DNA from: JADMIH01 sp035274425
Lineage (GTDB): Bacteria; Chloroflexota; Chloroflexia; QHBQ01; JADMIH01
Assembly (NCBI GenBank): GCA_035274425.1
Contig: DATEOC010000083.1
Location: 23,709 to 87,708, forward strand
Length of the DNA: 64,000 bases
Direction: 5' to 3'
The notes beneath the pieces were generated by a model, which saw nothing but the letters and a program-made list of their open reading frames with translations, ran no database searches and was not told where the DNA came from. Below, one piece after another: positions 51,124 through 60,812 of this stretch. A program made the position numbers and the translations under genes. Within the stretch, counting starts at the first letter, position 1. Every line of letters begins with the position of its first letter.

Positions 51124-52335
51124 ATGGGCATACATGACGTGATTATCGTGGGGGCGGGGCCGGCAGGCTCTGCGCTTGCCGCGCTCATGGCGAGGCGTGG
51201 ATTCGATGTGCTTCTGCTAGACCGGGCGGCTTTTCCGCGAGATAAGGCATGCGGTGAGTATACAAGTCCTGAGACTGAAAAGGTATTGGCGAGGTTGGGC
51301 GTTTTCGACGCTGTTCTCAACGCAGGGGCGCGGCGGATTCCATCTATGCGGGTTATCAGTCCGTCCGGGCGCGCCTTCTCGATGGATTACAGCGCTCCTG
51401 ATACGCCGGATGGTCCCCACGTCCTGGCGACCCCGCGCCGTATTCTCGATGCTACACTTGTCGAGCACGCCCTTTCTTGTGGGGCGAAGCTGATGCAGAA
51501 GGCAAAGGTCGAAGCGGTAGTGATGCGTGACGGGAAGGCTGGCGGGGTCGTGGTGCGCCGCTCAGGGCGTACAACCTCAGAAGAGCAGGCGAGGCTTATC
51601 GTAGGTGCGGATGGGGTCCACTCGGCGGTGGTCAGGAGCCTGGGGCTGAGCGCGCCTTTGCGCTGGCCGCAGAACCTCGGCATGGTGGCCCATTACAGGG
51701 ACTACAGTGGCCTGGACGCCTGGGGCGAGATGCACGTTTCGGCTAGAGGTTACGCCGGGTTGGCTCCCTTATCGGGCGGGTTGCTGAATGTTGGCCTTGT
51801 GATGCCGATGAAGTCTGCCAGGAGCACGGGTGGCGGTGCTCAAGCCAGATTTGAGAGCTTCGCAAATTCCTTTCCAGGAGTGGCTAAGGCGCTGAATGGG
51901 GCTGAGCGGGTCAGTAATGTGCGAGGGGTCGGGCCGATTGGCGCGCGGGTGAAGCGCACGTCGGGTCCAGGCTACATGCTGGTGGGGGATGCCGCGGGCT
52001 TCTTCGACCCGTTCACGGGTGAAGGAGTGTATAAGGCTTTGCGTGGTGCGGAGATTGCTTCCCAGGTGGCTACCGATGCCCTGGAGCGTGATGACTTATC
52101 GGTGAGGTCATTAGCTCGCTATAGCGTCTTACGTCGTAAAGAGTTCGCGGCGAAAGACCTTGTGTGCAGGCTGGTACAACTCTTCGTAGGCTTGCCGCCC
52201 GCGATGGACTACGTGACTGCGCGCCTGTCGAGGCGAGATGAGCCGCGCAAGGTGCTGACGGGGGTATTGGGCGACTTCGCGGACGCACGTGCCGCTCTCA
52301 GCCCGCTCTATCTGTGGTCGTTGCTGAGGCCGTGA
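51124..52335 (+). CDS. FAD-dependent oxidoreductase, geranylgeranyl-reductase family
   Basis: 403 residues. FAD motif VIIVGAGPAGSALAALMARRG, the family's FPRDKACGEYTSP block (containing the cysteine of the CxxYxxP-like site), GADGVHSAVVRSLGL, and GYMLVGDAAGFFDPFTGEGVYKA. Members reduce isoprenoid chains or hydroxylate/oxidise aromatic and polyketide substrates. Between a methyltransferase and an SRPBCC-ketosynthase pair, a tailoring role in a small biosynthetic pathway is likely. The stop is followed by the longest mixed heptad array of the window. Confidence 0.88.
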   Translation: MGIHDVIIVGAGPAGSALAALMARRGFDVLLLDRAAFPRDKACGEYTSPETEKVLARLGVFDAVLNAGARRIPSMRVISPSGRAFSMDYSAPDTPDGPHVLATPRRILDATLVEHALSCGAKLMQKAKVEAVVMRDGKAGGVVVRRSGRTTSEEQARLIVGADGVHSAVVRSLGLSAPLRWPQNLGMVAHYRDYSGLDAWGEMHVSARGYAGLAPLSGGLLNVGLVMPMKSARSTGGGAQARFESFANSFPGVAKALNGAERVSNVRGVGPIGARVKRTSGPGYMLVGDAAGFFDPFTGEGVYKALRGAEIASQVATDALERDDLSVRSLARYSVLRRKEFAAKDLVCRLVQLFVGLPPAMDYVTARLSRRDEPRKVLTGVLGDFADARAALSPLYLWSLLRP

Positions 52336-52340
52336 GGCGG

Positions 52341-52466
52341 GACGACGGACGACGGACGACGGACGACAGAAAGCAGTAGGCAGACGACGGACGATAGACG
52401 ATAGACGATAATGCGTGATGCATGGGAGTTTTGGGTAACTTTGGACTCTGGACCGTAGACTTTGGA
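52341..52466. repeat. Eighteen-unit composite heptad array with changing unit and constant register
   Basis: GACGACG x3, GACGACA, GAAAGCA, GTAGGCA, GACGACG, GACGATA x3, ATGCGTG, ATGCATG, GGAGTTT, TGGGTAA, CTTTGGA, CTCTGGA, CCGTAGA, CTTTGGA, each starting exactly 7 bp after the last. It ends just before the SRPBCC gene, and its last bases make the ribosome site. Confidence 0.85.
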
Positions 52467-52475
52467 CTTGGAGTG

Positions 52476-52958
52476 ATGAAAAGCAGAAACGAGATCGCAA
52501 TACATGCGCCTTATGACCGCATCTTTCCACTAGCGGCGAAGGTGGAGGAATGGGGACGTATTCTGCCGCATTACAGATATGTGAAGCTGTTGCGGCGGGA
52601 GGGGAATCGCAAGTGGGTGAGGATGTCGGCGTGGCGGGACATCGTTCCGGTGACGTGGACAGCTATAGAGAGTGTAGAGGAAGGCACTGAGGCGCATCCT
52701 GGCACCATCAAGTTCCGGCATATCGGTGGCATGGTGCGTGGTATGGATGTACAGTGGAGCTTCGAGCCTCGACCTGAACGGGGTGAGGTTGTGGTCAGTA
52801 TCTATCACCAGCTTGACGACCCACCTTTTCCAGTGAAGCTACTCGGTTCGCGGCTCATCGAGGCGATAGTCGGACGGGGCTTCATCGGCAACATCGCCAG
52901 AAAGACGCTGAAGCGTATAAAGGAGTTGGCGGAGCAAGATGTCGTTGAGGATGTGTAA
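52476..52958 (+). CDS. SRPBCC / polyketide cyclase-aromatase-like protein
   Basis: About 160 residues with the START/SRPBCC fold pattern: RNEIAIHAPYDRIFPLAAKVEEWGRILPHYRYVKLL (cited in parts), VTWTAIESVEEG, MDVQWSFEPRPERGEVVVSIYHQL, and a long C-terminal helix. Such proteins bind hydrophobic ligands, and in polyketide pathways act as cyclase/aromatases; coenzyme Q-binding relatives exist. It lies between the FAD reductase and a ketosynthase gene. The ATG at 52476 follows GGAG by 2 nt in TTGGAGTGATG; a longer frame from 52422 would be translated from heptads and is less likely. Confidence 0.82.
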   Translation: MKSRNEIAIHAPYDRIFPLAAKVEEWGRILPHYRYVKLLRREGNRKWVRMSAWRDIVPVTWTAIESVEEGTEAHPGTIKFRHIGGMVRGMDVQWSFEPRPERGEVVVSIYHQLDDPPFPVKLLGSRLIEAIVGRGFIGNIARKTLKRIKELAEQDVVEDV

Positions 52959-52961
52959 CGA

Positions 52962-53044
52962 GTGTCATTCCGAGTGGAGTGAGGAATGTAGGTCTCTATC
53001 CGCCCGGCAAGCTTGGAGATTCCTCACTTCGTTCGGAATGACAC
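52962..53044. repeat. ~85-bp palindromic intergenic element, copy D
   Basis: GTGTCATTCCGAGTGGAGTG ... CACTTCGTTCGGAATGACAC. Same termini as copies A-C, with a different core. Confidence 0.88.
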
Positions 53045-53145
53045 GTAGAGATGTGCTTCGTCATATTGGAGTTCCAGGCTACTTATTCTTCATCTTATTC
53101 GTCCTCGGTAGGTTCTAAAGTGTTCCTAATTTCGTATTACTATAT

Positions 53146-53180
53146 GGGACGACTTTGCACTTTGAACTTTAGACCGGGGA
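53146..53180. repeat. Heptad array CTTTGCA/CTTTGAA upstream of the ketosynthase gene
   Basis: GGGACGA, CTTTGCA, CTTTGAA, CTTTAGA, CCGGGGA in register. Confidence 0.7.
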
Positions 53181-53207
53181 GCGGCGGGCAAATGAAGGGA
53201 TAAGCTA

Positions 53208-54461
53208 TTGGCTTCAGAGCGAGCGCGAAAGCGTGTGGTTGTAACGGGTATCGGCGCTATCACACCCATCGGGTCCGGTAGGGAAGGGTTGTGGCGGGGG
53301 GTGCTGGAGGGGAGGTCGTCGGTCAAGCTGATAGACAGGTTTGACCCGGCACCCTTCAGGTCGCGCGTGGCCGCACAGGTAGATGACTTCGATCCCCTGG
53401 ACCATATAGAGGCATCAAGGGCGCGCAGGCTGGACCGCTACTCGCAATTCGCCGTGGCCGCATCTCAGCAAGCGGTGATCGATTCCGGCCTGTGCCTGTC
53501 GAGGAGAGATGCCGAGCAAACGGGCGTCTACCTGGGAAGCGCGCTGGGTGGCCTCTCCTTCGCGGAGGAGCAACACAGTGGGTATATGGGTGGTGGGCTG
53601 CGCGCCGTCAATAACATCCTGGCGCTTACGGTATTTGGCTCTGCGGCTTCGTGCAACGTGGCGATGGAGATGGGGATATTCGGCCCCAACCAGACCAATG
53701 CCAATTCGTGTGCGTCGGGAGCGGTAGCCATCGGTGAGGCTTACAGACTAATATGTGACGGCAGGGCGAGAGTCATGCTGGCGGGTGGGGTAGAAGCGCC
53801 TCTCGCGCCTCTCACTTTCGGCGCGTTCGACATCATACGCGCCCTGTCGAGCAACTCCAATGGCGAGCCGTCGCTGGCGTCCCGCCCCTTCGACCTCATG
53901 CGCGACGGGTTCGTGATGGCGGAGGGGGCTGCCGTGCTGGTGCTTGAGGAGTATGAGCACGCACGCGCTCGCGGGGCAGACGCCTACGCTGAGCTTCTAG
54001 GTTATGCCACTACCACAGATGCATATCACATGACCGCCCCTCGGCCCGACGGCGCTCAGGCTATACGTGCCATGCGTGAGGCCCTGGACGACGCTCATGT
54101 TGCCACGCATGAGGTTGGGTATATCAGCGCACATGCCTCCTCGACGCCTCTGAACGACAAGACCGAGACCAAGGCTATAAAGGAATTATTCGGGGAGGGC
54201 GCATACAGCGTGCCGGTGAGCGGCACCAAAGCAATGCACGGTCATGCGTTAGGCGCGACGGGGGCGTTTGAGATGGCGATAAACTGCCTCGCCCTCAGGC
54301 ATGAGTACTTGCCGCCGACCATCAACCTCCAGCACCCCGACCCTGAATGCGACCTCGATTACATTGCCGGGGAGGGTCGCCACCAGAGGGTGGACGTGAT
54401 ACTCTCCAACTCTTTCGGCTTTGGCGGCATCAATGCTGCTATAGTGATTGGCCGTGTGTAG
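53208..54461 (+). CDS. Beta-ketoacyl-ACP synthase (FabF-like ketosynthase)
   Basis: 417 residues, FabF size. The active-site triad is complete: C168 in NSCASGAVAIG, H309 in SAHASSTPLND and H346 in TKAMHGHALGATGA. It condenses malonyl-ACP with an acyl chain. fabD, acpP and fabG are not adjacent, so it is either an isolated fatty-acid enzyme or the core of a small polyketide-type pathway with the upstream SRPBCC, FAD and methyltransferase genes. The start is TTG, with AAGGGA about 8 nt upstream. Confidence 0.93.
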   Translation: MASERARKRVVVTGIGAITPIGSGREGLWRGVLEGRSSVKLIDRFDPAPFRSRVAAQVDDFDPLDHIEASRARRLDRYSQFAVAASQQAVIDSGLCLSRRDAEQTGVYLGSALGGLSFAEEQHSGYMGGGLRAVNNILALTVFGSAASCNVAMEMGIFGPNQTNANSCASGAVAIGEAYRLICDGRARVMLAGGVEAPLAPLTFGAFDIIRALSSNSNGEPSLASRPFDLMRDGFVMAEGAAVLVLEEYEHARARGADAYAELLGYATTTDAYHMTAPRPDGAQAIRAMREALDDAHVATHEVGYISAHASSTPLNDKTETKAIKELFGEGAYSVPVSGTKAMHGHALGATGAFEMAINCLALRHEYLPPTINLQHPDPECDLDYIAGEGRHQRVDVILSNSFGFGGINAAIVIGRV

Positions 54462-54490
54462 CCGTAGACGAACGATTAGTAGGTTCTATT

Positions 54491-54527
54491 TATCACCCGT
54501 TTGGCTTAGCGCGCCGGACGGGTGATA
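54491..54527 (+). terminator. Hairpin after the ketosynthase gene
   Basis: TATCACCCGT (54491-54500) and ACGGGTGATA (54518-54527) pair, with further inner pairing GGC/GCC. It lies ~30 nt after the stop. Confidence 0.6.
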
Positions 54528-54637
54528 GTCTGAAATAACCCTTATGAGGGTGGCAAAAGAGTGATGGTTGGCTTACAATAGGCGAGCGTGCGACGGGTCT
54601 CTGTGCCCCAGGCAAGCCAATAAACTAAGGAGGCGAA

Positions 54638-56788
54638 ATGTCCATAAACCTTATTCAGCCGGTCGGGCAGTACAAACCGATCCCGGAACGCATCGGCAGG
54701 CTGAACGAACTTGCTTACAATCTCTGGTGGAGCTGGCAGCCGAACGGCGCGCATCTCTTTTCAGCCATTGACGCCCGCCTGTGGGAGTATGTGTACCACA
54801 ATCCGGTGCGGTTCCTCAACGAGGTCCGGCAGACGGCGTTGGCCTCTGCGGCAACGGATGATGATTATCTCGCTATGTATGACCGTATGCTCGCACAGTT
54901 CGAGGAGTACATGGCCCCCGCTAAGACCTGGTTTTCGGACGAGTTTCCGGGCAAGCAAGGTCCGGTAGCGTACTTCTCTGCCGAATTTGGACTGCACGAA
55001 TCGCTCCCTATCTACTCAGGAGGCCTAGGTGTGCTGGCGGGCGACCATGTGAAGGGCGCGTCAGACCTCGGCGTACCTATGGTTTTCGTTGGCTTCCTTT
55101 ACCCGCAGGGGTACTTCCAGCAGGTGATCGACAAGAACGGCTGGCAGGAGGCTATCTACAACAAGCTCGACTTCGATGACGCGCCCGCCCTCCCGGCGCA
55201 TACCCCTGATGGTCAGGAGGTGGTGGTTGAGGTGCAGCTTCCAGGGAGGCTGATATATGCGAAGGTCTACCGCATACAGGTTGGGCGATGCCCGCTCTTC
55301 ATGCTCGACACCGACATTTATCCTAATGCGCCCGCTGACCGAGAGCTTTCCGCACGGCTGTACGGGGGCGACCAGGAGATGCGGGTTGCCCAGGAGATTG
55401 TGCTGGGTATCGGGGGTGTGCGCGCGCTGAGGGCTATGGGCATCGAGCCTGCGGCGTGGCACATGAACGAGGGGCATTCCGCCTTCCTGGTGCTTGAGCT
55501 GGCGCGCGAGCGAGTCAAGAAGGGTGAGACCTTCGCGGAAGCGCTCAAGAATGTGGCATCTCATACCGTCTTTACCACGCACACGCCGGTCGCGGCAGGG
55601 AACGACGCCTTTCCAATGGACCTCATCGACAAGTACTTCTCCAGCTACTGGCCGGAGCTTGGCATTGACCGTGACACCTTTATAGCCGTAGCGCGCGAGG
55701 GGATGCCCTGGGGTCCCGCTTTCAGTATGACGGCGCTGGCCCTGCACGGCTCAAATTACCGCAATGGGGTGAGCAAGCTGCATGGGCGGGTGTCGCGCAA
55801 TATGTGGCACTGGATATGGCCTGATAGGTCGGTGGAGGAGGTGCCTATCGCTTCCATTACGAACGGCGTGCACACCGGCACGTGGCTCGCCGCGGAGCTT
55901 CACGACTTCTATTCGCGCTATCTCGGTGCTGACTGGTATTATCGCCTGGACGACCCGGCAACCTGGCAGCCTCTTTTGAAGGCACCCGACGCCGATCTGT
56001 GGGCGATACATCAGCAACTCAAGCAGAAGATGATAACATTCGCACGCGAAAGGCTCGCCAACTGGCACAAGCATACGGGCGTGTCAGCCGCGCAGGAGAC
56101 GCCGCTTGACCCGGGCGCACTAACGATAGGGTTCGCAAGGCGCTTCGCGACCTACAAGCGCGCCACGCTGCTTTTCAGCCAGGCCGAGCGGCTCGTCTCT
56201 ATCTTGAACAACCCGCAACGCCCCGTGCAATTCATCTTCGCGGGCAAGGCTCACCCGAAGGACGATCCGGGAAAGCACTTCATCCAGCAGGTGAACTGGG
56301 CGTCCCAGCATGCCGGGTTGCAGGGGAAAATCGTCTTCCTCGAAGATTACGACATGAACATGGCACGCTATCTCGTGCAGGGGGTTGACGTATGGTTGAA
56401 CAACCCTCGCAGGCCGTACGAGGCAAGTGGCACGAGCGGCATGAAAGCGTCGCTGAACGGCGCGCCCAATTGCTCGATCCTGGATGGCTGGTGGGCCGAG
56501 GGGTACAATGGGCGCAACGGGTGGGCTATTGGTGAGGAGCGCGAGTACGGCAATCCCGATGAGCAGGACTGGCGCGACGTAGAATCGCTCTACGCCCAGC
56601 TGGAAAAGAGCATCGTGCCCCTCTATTACGACCGAGACTCGGCGGGGCTACCCGCGGGTTGGGTGTCGGTCATGAAAGAAGCTATTGTGAGCATTGGACC
56701 GCTATTCTCGATGCATCGCCAGGTCAAAGAGTACACGCGGATGTTCTACGGTCCGGCGATAGGGCACAAGACGGGCGTGCTGAGCTAG
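54638..56788 (+). CDS. glgP: Alpha-glucan (glycogen/maltodextrin) phosphorylase, short type
   Basis: 716 residues. Begins with the DUF3417 segment (LNELAYNLWWSWQPNGAHLF), followed by GT35 motifs: YFSAEFGLHESLPIYSGGLG, HMNEGHSAFLVLEL, FTTHTPVAAGND, SITNGVHTGTWLA, FARRFATYKRATLL, and the PLP site GTSGMKASLNGAPN with K603. It releases glucose-1-phosphate from the ends of alpha-1,4-glucans. AAGGAGG lies 6 nt before the ATG. No other glycogen gene is adjacent. It converges on the surface-protein gene. Confidence 0.96.
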   Translation: MSINLIQPVGQYKPIPERIGRLNELAYNLWWSWQPNGAHLFSAIDARLWEYVYHNPVRFLNEVRQTALASAATDDDYLAMYDRMLAQFEEYMAPAKTWFSDEFPGKQGPVAYFSAEFGLHESLPIYSGGLGVLAGDHVKGASDLGVPMVFVGFLYPQGYFQQVIDKNGWQEAIYNKLDFDDAPALPAHTPDGQEVVVEVQLPGRLIYAKVYRIQVGRCPLFMLDTDIYPNAPADRELSARLYGGDQEMRVAQEIVLGIGGVRALRAMGIEPAAWHMNEGHSAFLVLELARERVKKGETFAEALKNVASHTVFTTHTPVAAGNDAFPMDLIDKYFSSYWPELGIDRDTFIAVAREGMPWGPAFSMTALALHGSNYRNGVSKLHGRVSRNMWHWIWPDRSVEEVPIASITNGVHTGTWLAAELHDFYSRYLGADWYYRLDDPATWQPLLKAPDADLWAIHQQLKQKMITFARERLANWHKHTGVSAAQETPLDPGALTIGFARRFATYKRATLLFSQAERLVSILNNPQRPVQFIFAGKAHPKDDPGKHFIQQVNWASQHAGLQGKIVFLEDYDMNMARYLVQGVDVWLNNPRRPYEASGTSGMKASLNGAPNCSILDGWWAEGYNGRNGWAIGEEREYGNPDEQDWRDVESLYAQLEKSIVPLYYDRDSAGLPAGWVSVMKEAIVSIGPLFSMHRQVKEYTRMFYGPAIGHKTGVLS

Positions 56789-56799
56789 TTGGCGTGATT

Positions 56800-56845
56800 G
56801 ATGCCTCAATCCCCCTCCCAGCGCTGGGAGGGGGATTGAGGCATC
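56800..56845. terminator. Perfect 23-bp loopless palindrome between convergent glgP and surface-protein genes
   Basis: Arms 56800-56822 and 56823-56845 are exact complements with no spacer. It is 11 nt after the glgP stop and 6 nt from the end of the opposing gene. Confidence 0.82.
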
Positions 56846-56851
56846 GAGATT

Positions 56852-59800
56852 TTACGGGAAGAAGCTGTTAGCTACGAACAGCGCCGTCTCCGCCCGCGTT
56901 GCCGGGACGTTGGGGCCGAAGTAGGGCTGCTGTTGCTCATCGCACGGTAACTCGTCCGTACCACAGGCAATGGCGTTCGTGGCGTCGTGTACGTAAAGCC
57001 TCATGATGAAGCTGTAGAAGACATTACTTGGGTCCACGTCCATGTATATCTGACCCTCCGGCGGATCGGTGAAGCCTGCCGCGTTGCTGACGATCTTACT
57101 AAGCTGGCCGCGCGTCACGTCATTTCCGGGCCGGAAGTAAGGCCGGTTGGCGGAGTCGCAGGGCTCGCCCTCTCCTCCACAGGGATACCCGCCTATCACG
57201 CCGTGCATAGCTGCGCGCTCGATGTAGAGGTAGAAGGGACTGCTGGGAGGCACGTCGGTGAACGACTGCTGGGTGCCAGAGATAATCTCGGTGAAGTCGG
57301 CGGCGTTGGCGACGATCTTGCTGGCCTGGCCTCGAGTCACTTTATTGTCCGGGCGGAAGTAGGGCAGATTGTCAGGTGGGATGCACGGCTCGCCAGTCCC
57401 GCCACAAGGGTAGCCTCCGAGGACTCCTCGGCCAGCCAAGGTCCTGATCCGGTCAGCCCTAGGGTGGTCCACAGGTACATCCCCAAAGTCAGGGAGGGCG
57501 CCGTTGTTCCACACTGCCGTGCCATCGCAGTCTTTGATGAACTTCGACAGCTGGTCTCCCATGGTGGCCCCGTTCGACTTGAAGATCGGGACGCCTTGCT
57601 GGCTAGTTGAGATATAGCGACCGTTCCGAATGGTCCCGTTGCTGGCGTAGGCGTAGTTGTGGGTGATGCCGGCTGCGATGGCATATGCATCCGTGGGTTT
57701 CGTAAAGCAGTCCGCGCACGCGGCGATGGAGACGACCTGGATATTACGCCAGCCCGCCAGGTTCGCCATTTCGCGCGGAAGGGTATTTGTAGTATCGTAC
57801 TTGTCGGTGAACTTGCCCGGCCGAGCATCGGTAAGAAAGACGACAATCCGGCGCACATTGCCGAGGCGCCAGGGGCCGAAATCGGCGGCAAGACCAGTGG
57901 TGGGGCCACAGGGAAAGCCCACTGATGCGCGGTGTTGCAGTCTTACGCTTGTAAACGCACTGCACGGGAATCCGCCCGCGGATGGGAAGCCACGAGAGCC
58001 GCTGGTGCGTTCCTCCAGCACCGTGCGTAGCGCCTCATCGGAAGCTTCGGGTTCACCATTATCCGGGGGCACCGCAAGGTCTGTGCCTCCACCACCCAAG
58101 AACAGCGCGGGGGGATTGAGCATGTCGGCGTAGACGTTGCCGGGGGAACCGATGGTACTCCAGCTTTGGAATGTGCCCGCAGTTCCCATGTCCCATACAC
58201 TTATGTCGTCTTTGAACGTCACCAGTGACAGTCGGTAGTCGCCGCCTGACGTGGTCCGGATCTTATCGAGGATATCGGGGAACCCAACCCGTAGGCTGAT
58301 CAACGAGGTTTGCATGCTGCCGGTTGTATCCAGGACAAAGGCGACATCCATCGGGCATGCACAGACATCCACAGCGGTTATGCACGCATCTCCAGTATCG
58401 ATCCGTGCGACGAAACCCTCGTAAGTCCCTCCGGCAGGATTTGCCTGATAGGAGTCGATCCGGGTAGACGAAGGCAAACTAGCCCTCGTCGAGGTCGTAT
58501 CGCCTGTGGCGTGCACGTAACCCGTTTTACCCAGGGCTATACCATAGATGAGATCTTCTCCGGTACCTCCCAGGTAGGTGTTGTAAGGGAGAGTCAAGGT
58601 TGTCGTGCTGTCGTTATAGCTCAGCTTAGCCACGAAGCCGTCATGCTCTCCTGTCAAAGTCCCCCCACCCGGTATGAAGTTCACCGGTTTGAAGGTCGCC
58701 GCAGAGGACTTTGTGTCGCCTGCGATGAAGACATTTCCGCAAGGGTCTACCGCGATGCTTCGGGCGATATCTTTGAGGGCTCCTCCGAAGTATGTCGAGT
58801 AGATCAACGAGCTAGTCCCAGCACCGTTGGTATCCAGCTTGGACACGATAGTACTGAGGTCTCCGCTCACCGGCGCTACAAATTCACTGAGTTGGTGCGC
58901 CATCGGGAAAGTGCGGTCCGTAGAGCCTGTCACAAAAGCGTAGCCCCCCAGTGCGGCGATCCCCAGGCCCTGGTCGTAACCGGTTTCTCCGAGGTAGGTG
59001 GAATAGACTAGCGACGGATTGCCGGTCGTTGCGGTGTTCAACCGGGTGACGAATGCATCATACTCCTCTCCCTCGTGATTGGTATCGTAACCGTTAGGTG
59101 TGGTGGGAAAGCCTGTTGGAGATGGGCCTCTTGAAAAGGTCAAGCCGGTGATGAAGACGTGATCTGCTCCGTCCAGCGCTATGCCATTTCCCTGGTCAGA
59201 TTGGCTACCGCCAAGGTAGGTCGAGTAGATAGGAGAGCCGGTGCCAAGTACGGCTAACTTCGTTACGAACGCATCTCCGTTGCCTGCATAGCTAGTCTGG
59301 TAGGCGCCAACTGTCGTCGGGAAGTTGCTAGCGTGGGTAAAACCGGTGACATATGCGAAGCTCTCGGCGTCCACGGCGATGCCCCTAGCCCACTCGTCCT
59401 CGGTGCCGCTGCCTCCCAGATAACGAGAGTAAACTAACTGGTTGCCCGCCGGGTTCAATTTCGTCACGAATGCATCAACGGTTCCTCCAAGCGTACCACT
59501 GCCTACGGGTATGGGGAAGTTGCTCGAATAGGTACGGCCAGTCACGTAAGCGTTACTCGCGGCGTCCAGGGCAATTCCATAACCGTAGTCATCCGAACTA
59601 CCCCCCAGGTAAGTCGAGTAGACGAGGGCAGAGCCGTTGGCGTTCATTTTTGTCACGAAGGCATCATATCCAAAGGTGCCTCCTGGATTGTAACTAGTGT
59701 CGTAAGCACCAGGCGTAAAGGGGAAGGTATTCGAAGATGTGTAGCCAGTGATGTAAGTGTTGCCAGATGCGTCCACGGCGATGCTCCGCCCGTAATCGTT

Positions 59801-60733
59801 GCTCGATCCACCAAGGTATGTGAAAGAGTACAGGATGAGGCTAGGGTCTATAACAAGAGGCTGCGAGCGGTCATAAGCGCCCAGTATGAAGCCGATGCTG
59901 CCACCCTCTGTCACTTCATATCTCGCGTCAACTGCCACCCGTCGCCCGCCTATCTCCTGCCAGGCGACTGGCGCTTGCTCCGTCAGCGTCAATGCTGCCG
60001 CAGAATTAGCTCCCCCCAATCCCTGGGCCAAGATCAGTAGATTGCCGGTGTTGTCTACACTCACATTGGTTGCCCCGTCGTAGCGCCAACGGATGCCGCT
60101 GGGGTTGCCGTTAGGCGCGATGGTGTATGTGCCTTTGAGAGAGGAGCCTGTGCCCTCATATGCCAGGCTCACCCCAGGGTACAGTCCGCTATAAGTGATG
60201 CCTGCGTAGGTATGCACGTCGGTGTGCCACTTGCCGGGGTCGTTGCCTAGCAAGTAGTTCACCCTCCCAGGTAAAGGCGCGTCGCTGCTCAGGATCGCGG
60301 TTGGATCGGCGCCCACAAAGCGCAGATTCAATACACTCTGGTAGCTCTGCGCACTATCACCCTGAGGGTTAGCGAGTGCACCTGATGCTAAGGACGGATC
60401 GTCTACCAGGTTGCTTGCGATCCCAACCCCCGACTCCTGGGCGCTAGATCCCGCTTTCATCGACAGAGTCATCCCTGACGGCGTGAAGTAGATCGTGCCG
60501 CCTGGGCCGTGTGCCATGAAGCGCACTGAGGGGTCGGTCTGGCCTACATTCGGCTCGAATTGCATAGGCAACTTGCCAAAACTATCGAGCGCAGGCATAG
60601 ATTCAGTTGCAGTTGTGGGAAGGGCGTGCAGTCTGATGAGTGTGGCAGACGCCAACACTCCCACCGCTACCGCCATTGCCAGTATGTTAGTTAATCGCCT
60701 CCCGATTCCAAATCCAGATATTCGTGCGAACAT
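56852..60733 (-). CDS. Giant cell-surface protein: DUF7948-like, SBBP repeats, VWA and three SLH domains
   Basis: 1293 residues. Signal peptide (about 12-37, ILAMAVAVGVLASATLI). N-terminal region FEPNVGQTDPSVRFMAHGPG typical of SBBP-repeat proteins, then about ten SBBP beta-propeller repeats (300-790; YSTYLGGSSDDYGYGIALD, AYVTGRTYSSNFP). A VWA domain begins near 790 with the MIDAS motif VAFVLDTTGSM. The C-terminal ~200 residues hold three SLH units (FGDVPVDHPRADRIRTLAGR ... FRPDNKVTRGQASKIVANAA), with Cys pairs in GGYPCGGTGEPC. SLH domains anchor the protein to cell-wall polymers or S-layer. Likely roles are adhesion or surface scaffolding; ligand unknown. Confidence 0.92.
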   Translation of the reverse strand: MFARISGFGIGRRLTNILAMAVAVGVLASATLIRLHALPTTATESMPALDSFGKLPMQFEPNVGQTDPSVRFMAHGPGGTIYFTPSGMTLSMKAGSSAQESGVGIASNLVDDPSLASGALANPQGDSAQSYQSVLNLRFVGADPTAILSSDAPLPGRVNYLLGNDPGKWHTDVHTYAGITYSGLYPGVSLAYEGTGSSLKGTYTIAPNGNPSGIRWRYDGATNVSVDNTGNLLILAQGLGGANSAAALTLTEQAPVAWQEIGGRRVAVDARYEVTEGGSIGFILGAYDRSQPLVIDPSLILYSFTYLGGSSNDYGRSIAVDASGNTYITGYTSSNTFPFTPGAYDTSYNPGGTFGYDAFVTKMNANGSALVYSTYLGGSSDDYGYGIALDAASNAYVTGRTYSSNFPIPVGSGTLGGTVDAFVTKLNPAGNQLVYSRYLGGSGTEDEWARGIAVDAESFAYVTGFTHASNFPTTVGAYQTSYAGNGDAFVTKLAVLGTGSPIYSTYLGGSQSDQGNGIALDGADHVFITGLTFSRGPSPTGFPTTPNGYDTNHEGEEYDAFVTRLNTATTGNPSLVYSTYLGETGYDQGLGIAALGGYAFVTGSTDRTFPMAHQLSEFVAPVSGDLSTIVSKLDTNGAGTSSLIYSTYFGGALKDIARSIAVDPCGNVFIAGDTKSSAATFKPVNFIPGGGTLTGEHDGFVAKLSYNDSTTTLTLPYNTYLGGTGEDLIYGIALGKTGYVHATGDTTSTRASLPSSTRIDSYQANPAGGTYEGFVARIDTGDACITAVDVCACPMDVAFVLDTTGSMQTSLISLRVGFPDILDKIRTTSGGDYRLSLVTFKDDISVWDMGTAGTFQSWSTIGSPGNVYADMLNPPALFLGGGGTDLAVPPDNGEPEASDEALRTVLEERTSGSRGFPSAGGFPCSAFTSVRLQHRASVGFPCGPTTGLAADFGPWRLGNVRRIVVFLTDARPGKFTDKYDTTNTLPREMANLAGWRNIQVVSIAACADCFTKPTDAYAIAAGITHNYAYASNGTIRNGRYISTSQQGVPIFKSNGATMGDQLSKFIKDCDGTAVWNNGALPDFGDVPVDHPRADRIRTLAGRGVLGGYPCGGTGEPCIPPDNLPYFRPDNKVTRGQASKIVANAADFTEIISGTQQSFTDVPPSSPFYLYIERAAMHGVIGGYPCGGEGEPCDSANRPYFRPGNDVTRGQLSKIVSNAAGFTDPPEGQIYMDVDPSNVFYSFIMRLYVHDATNAIACGTDELPCDEQQQPYFGPNVPATRAETALFVANSFFP

Positions 60734-60812
60734 TTTTTGTGCCCCTTTCCCTGTATGACAGGTCTACTTGTAGGCCTTTGCGGCCACGAAGCTCGTATGG
60801 GAAGAGGCTCTC

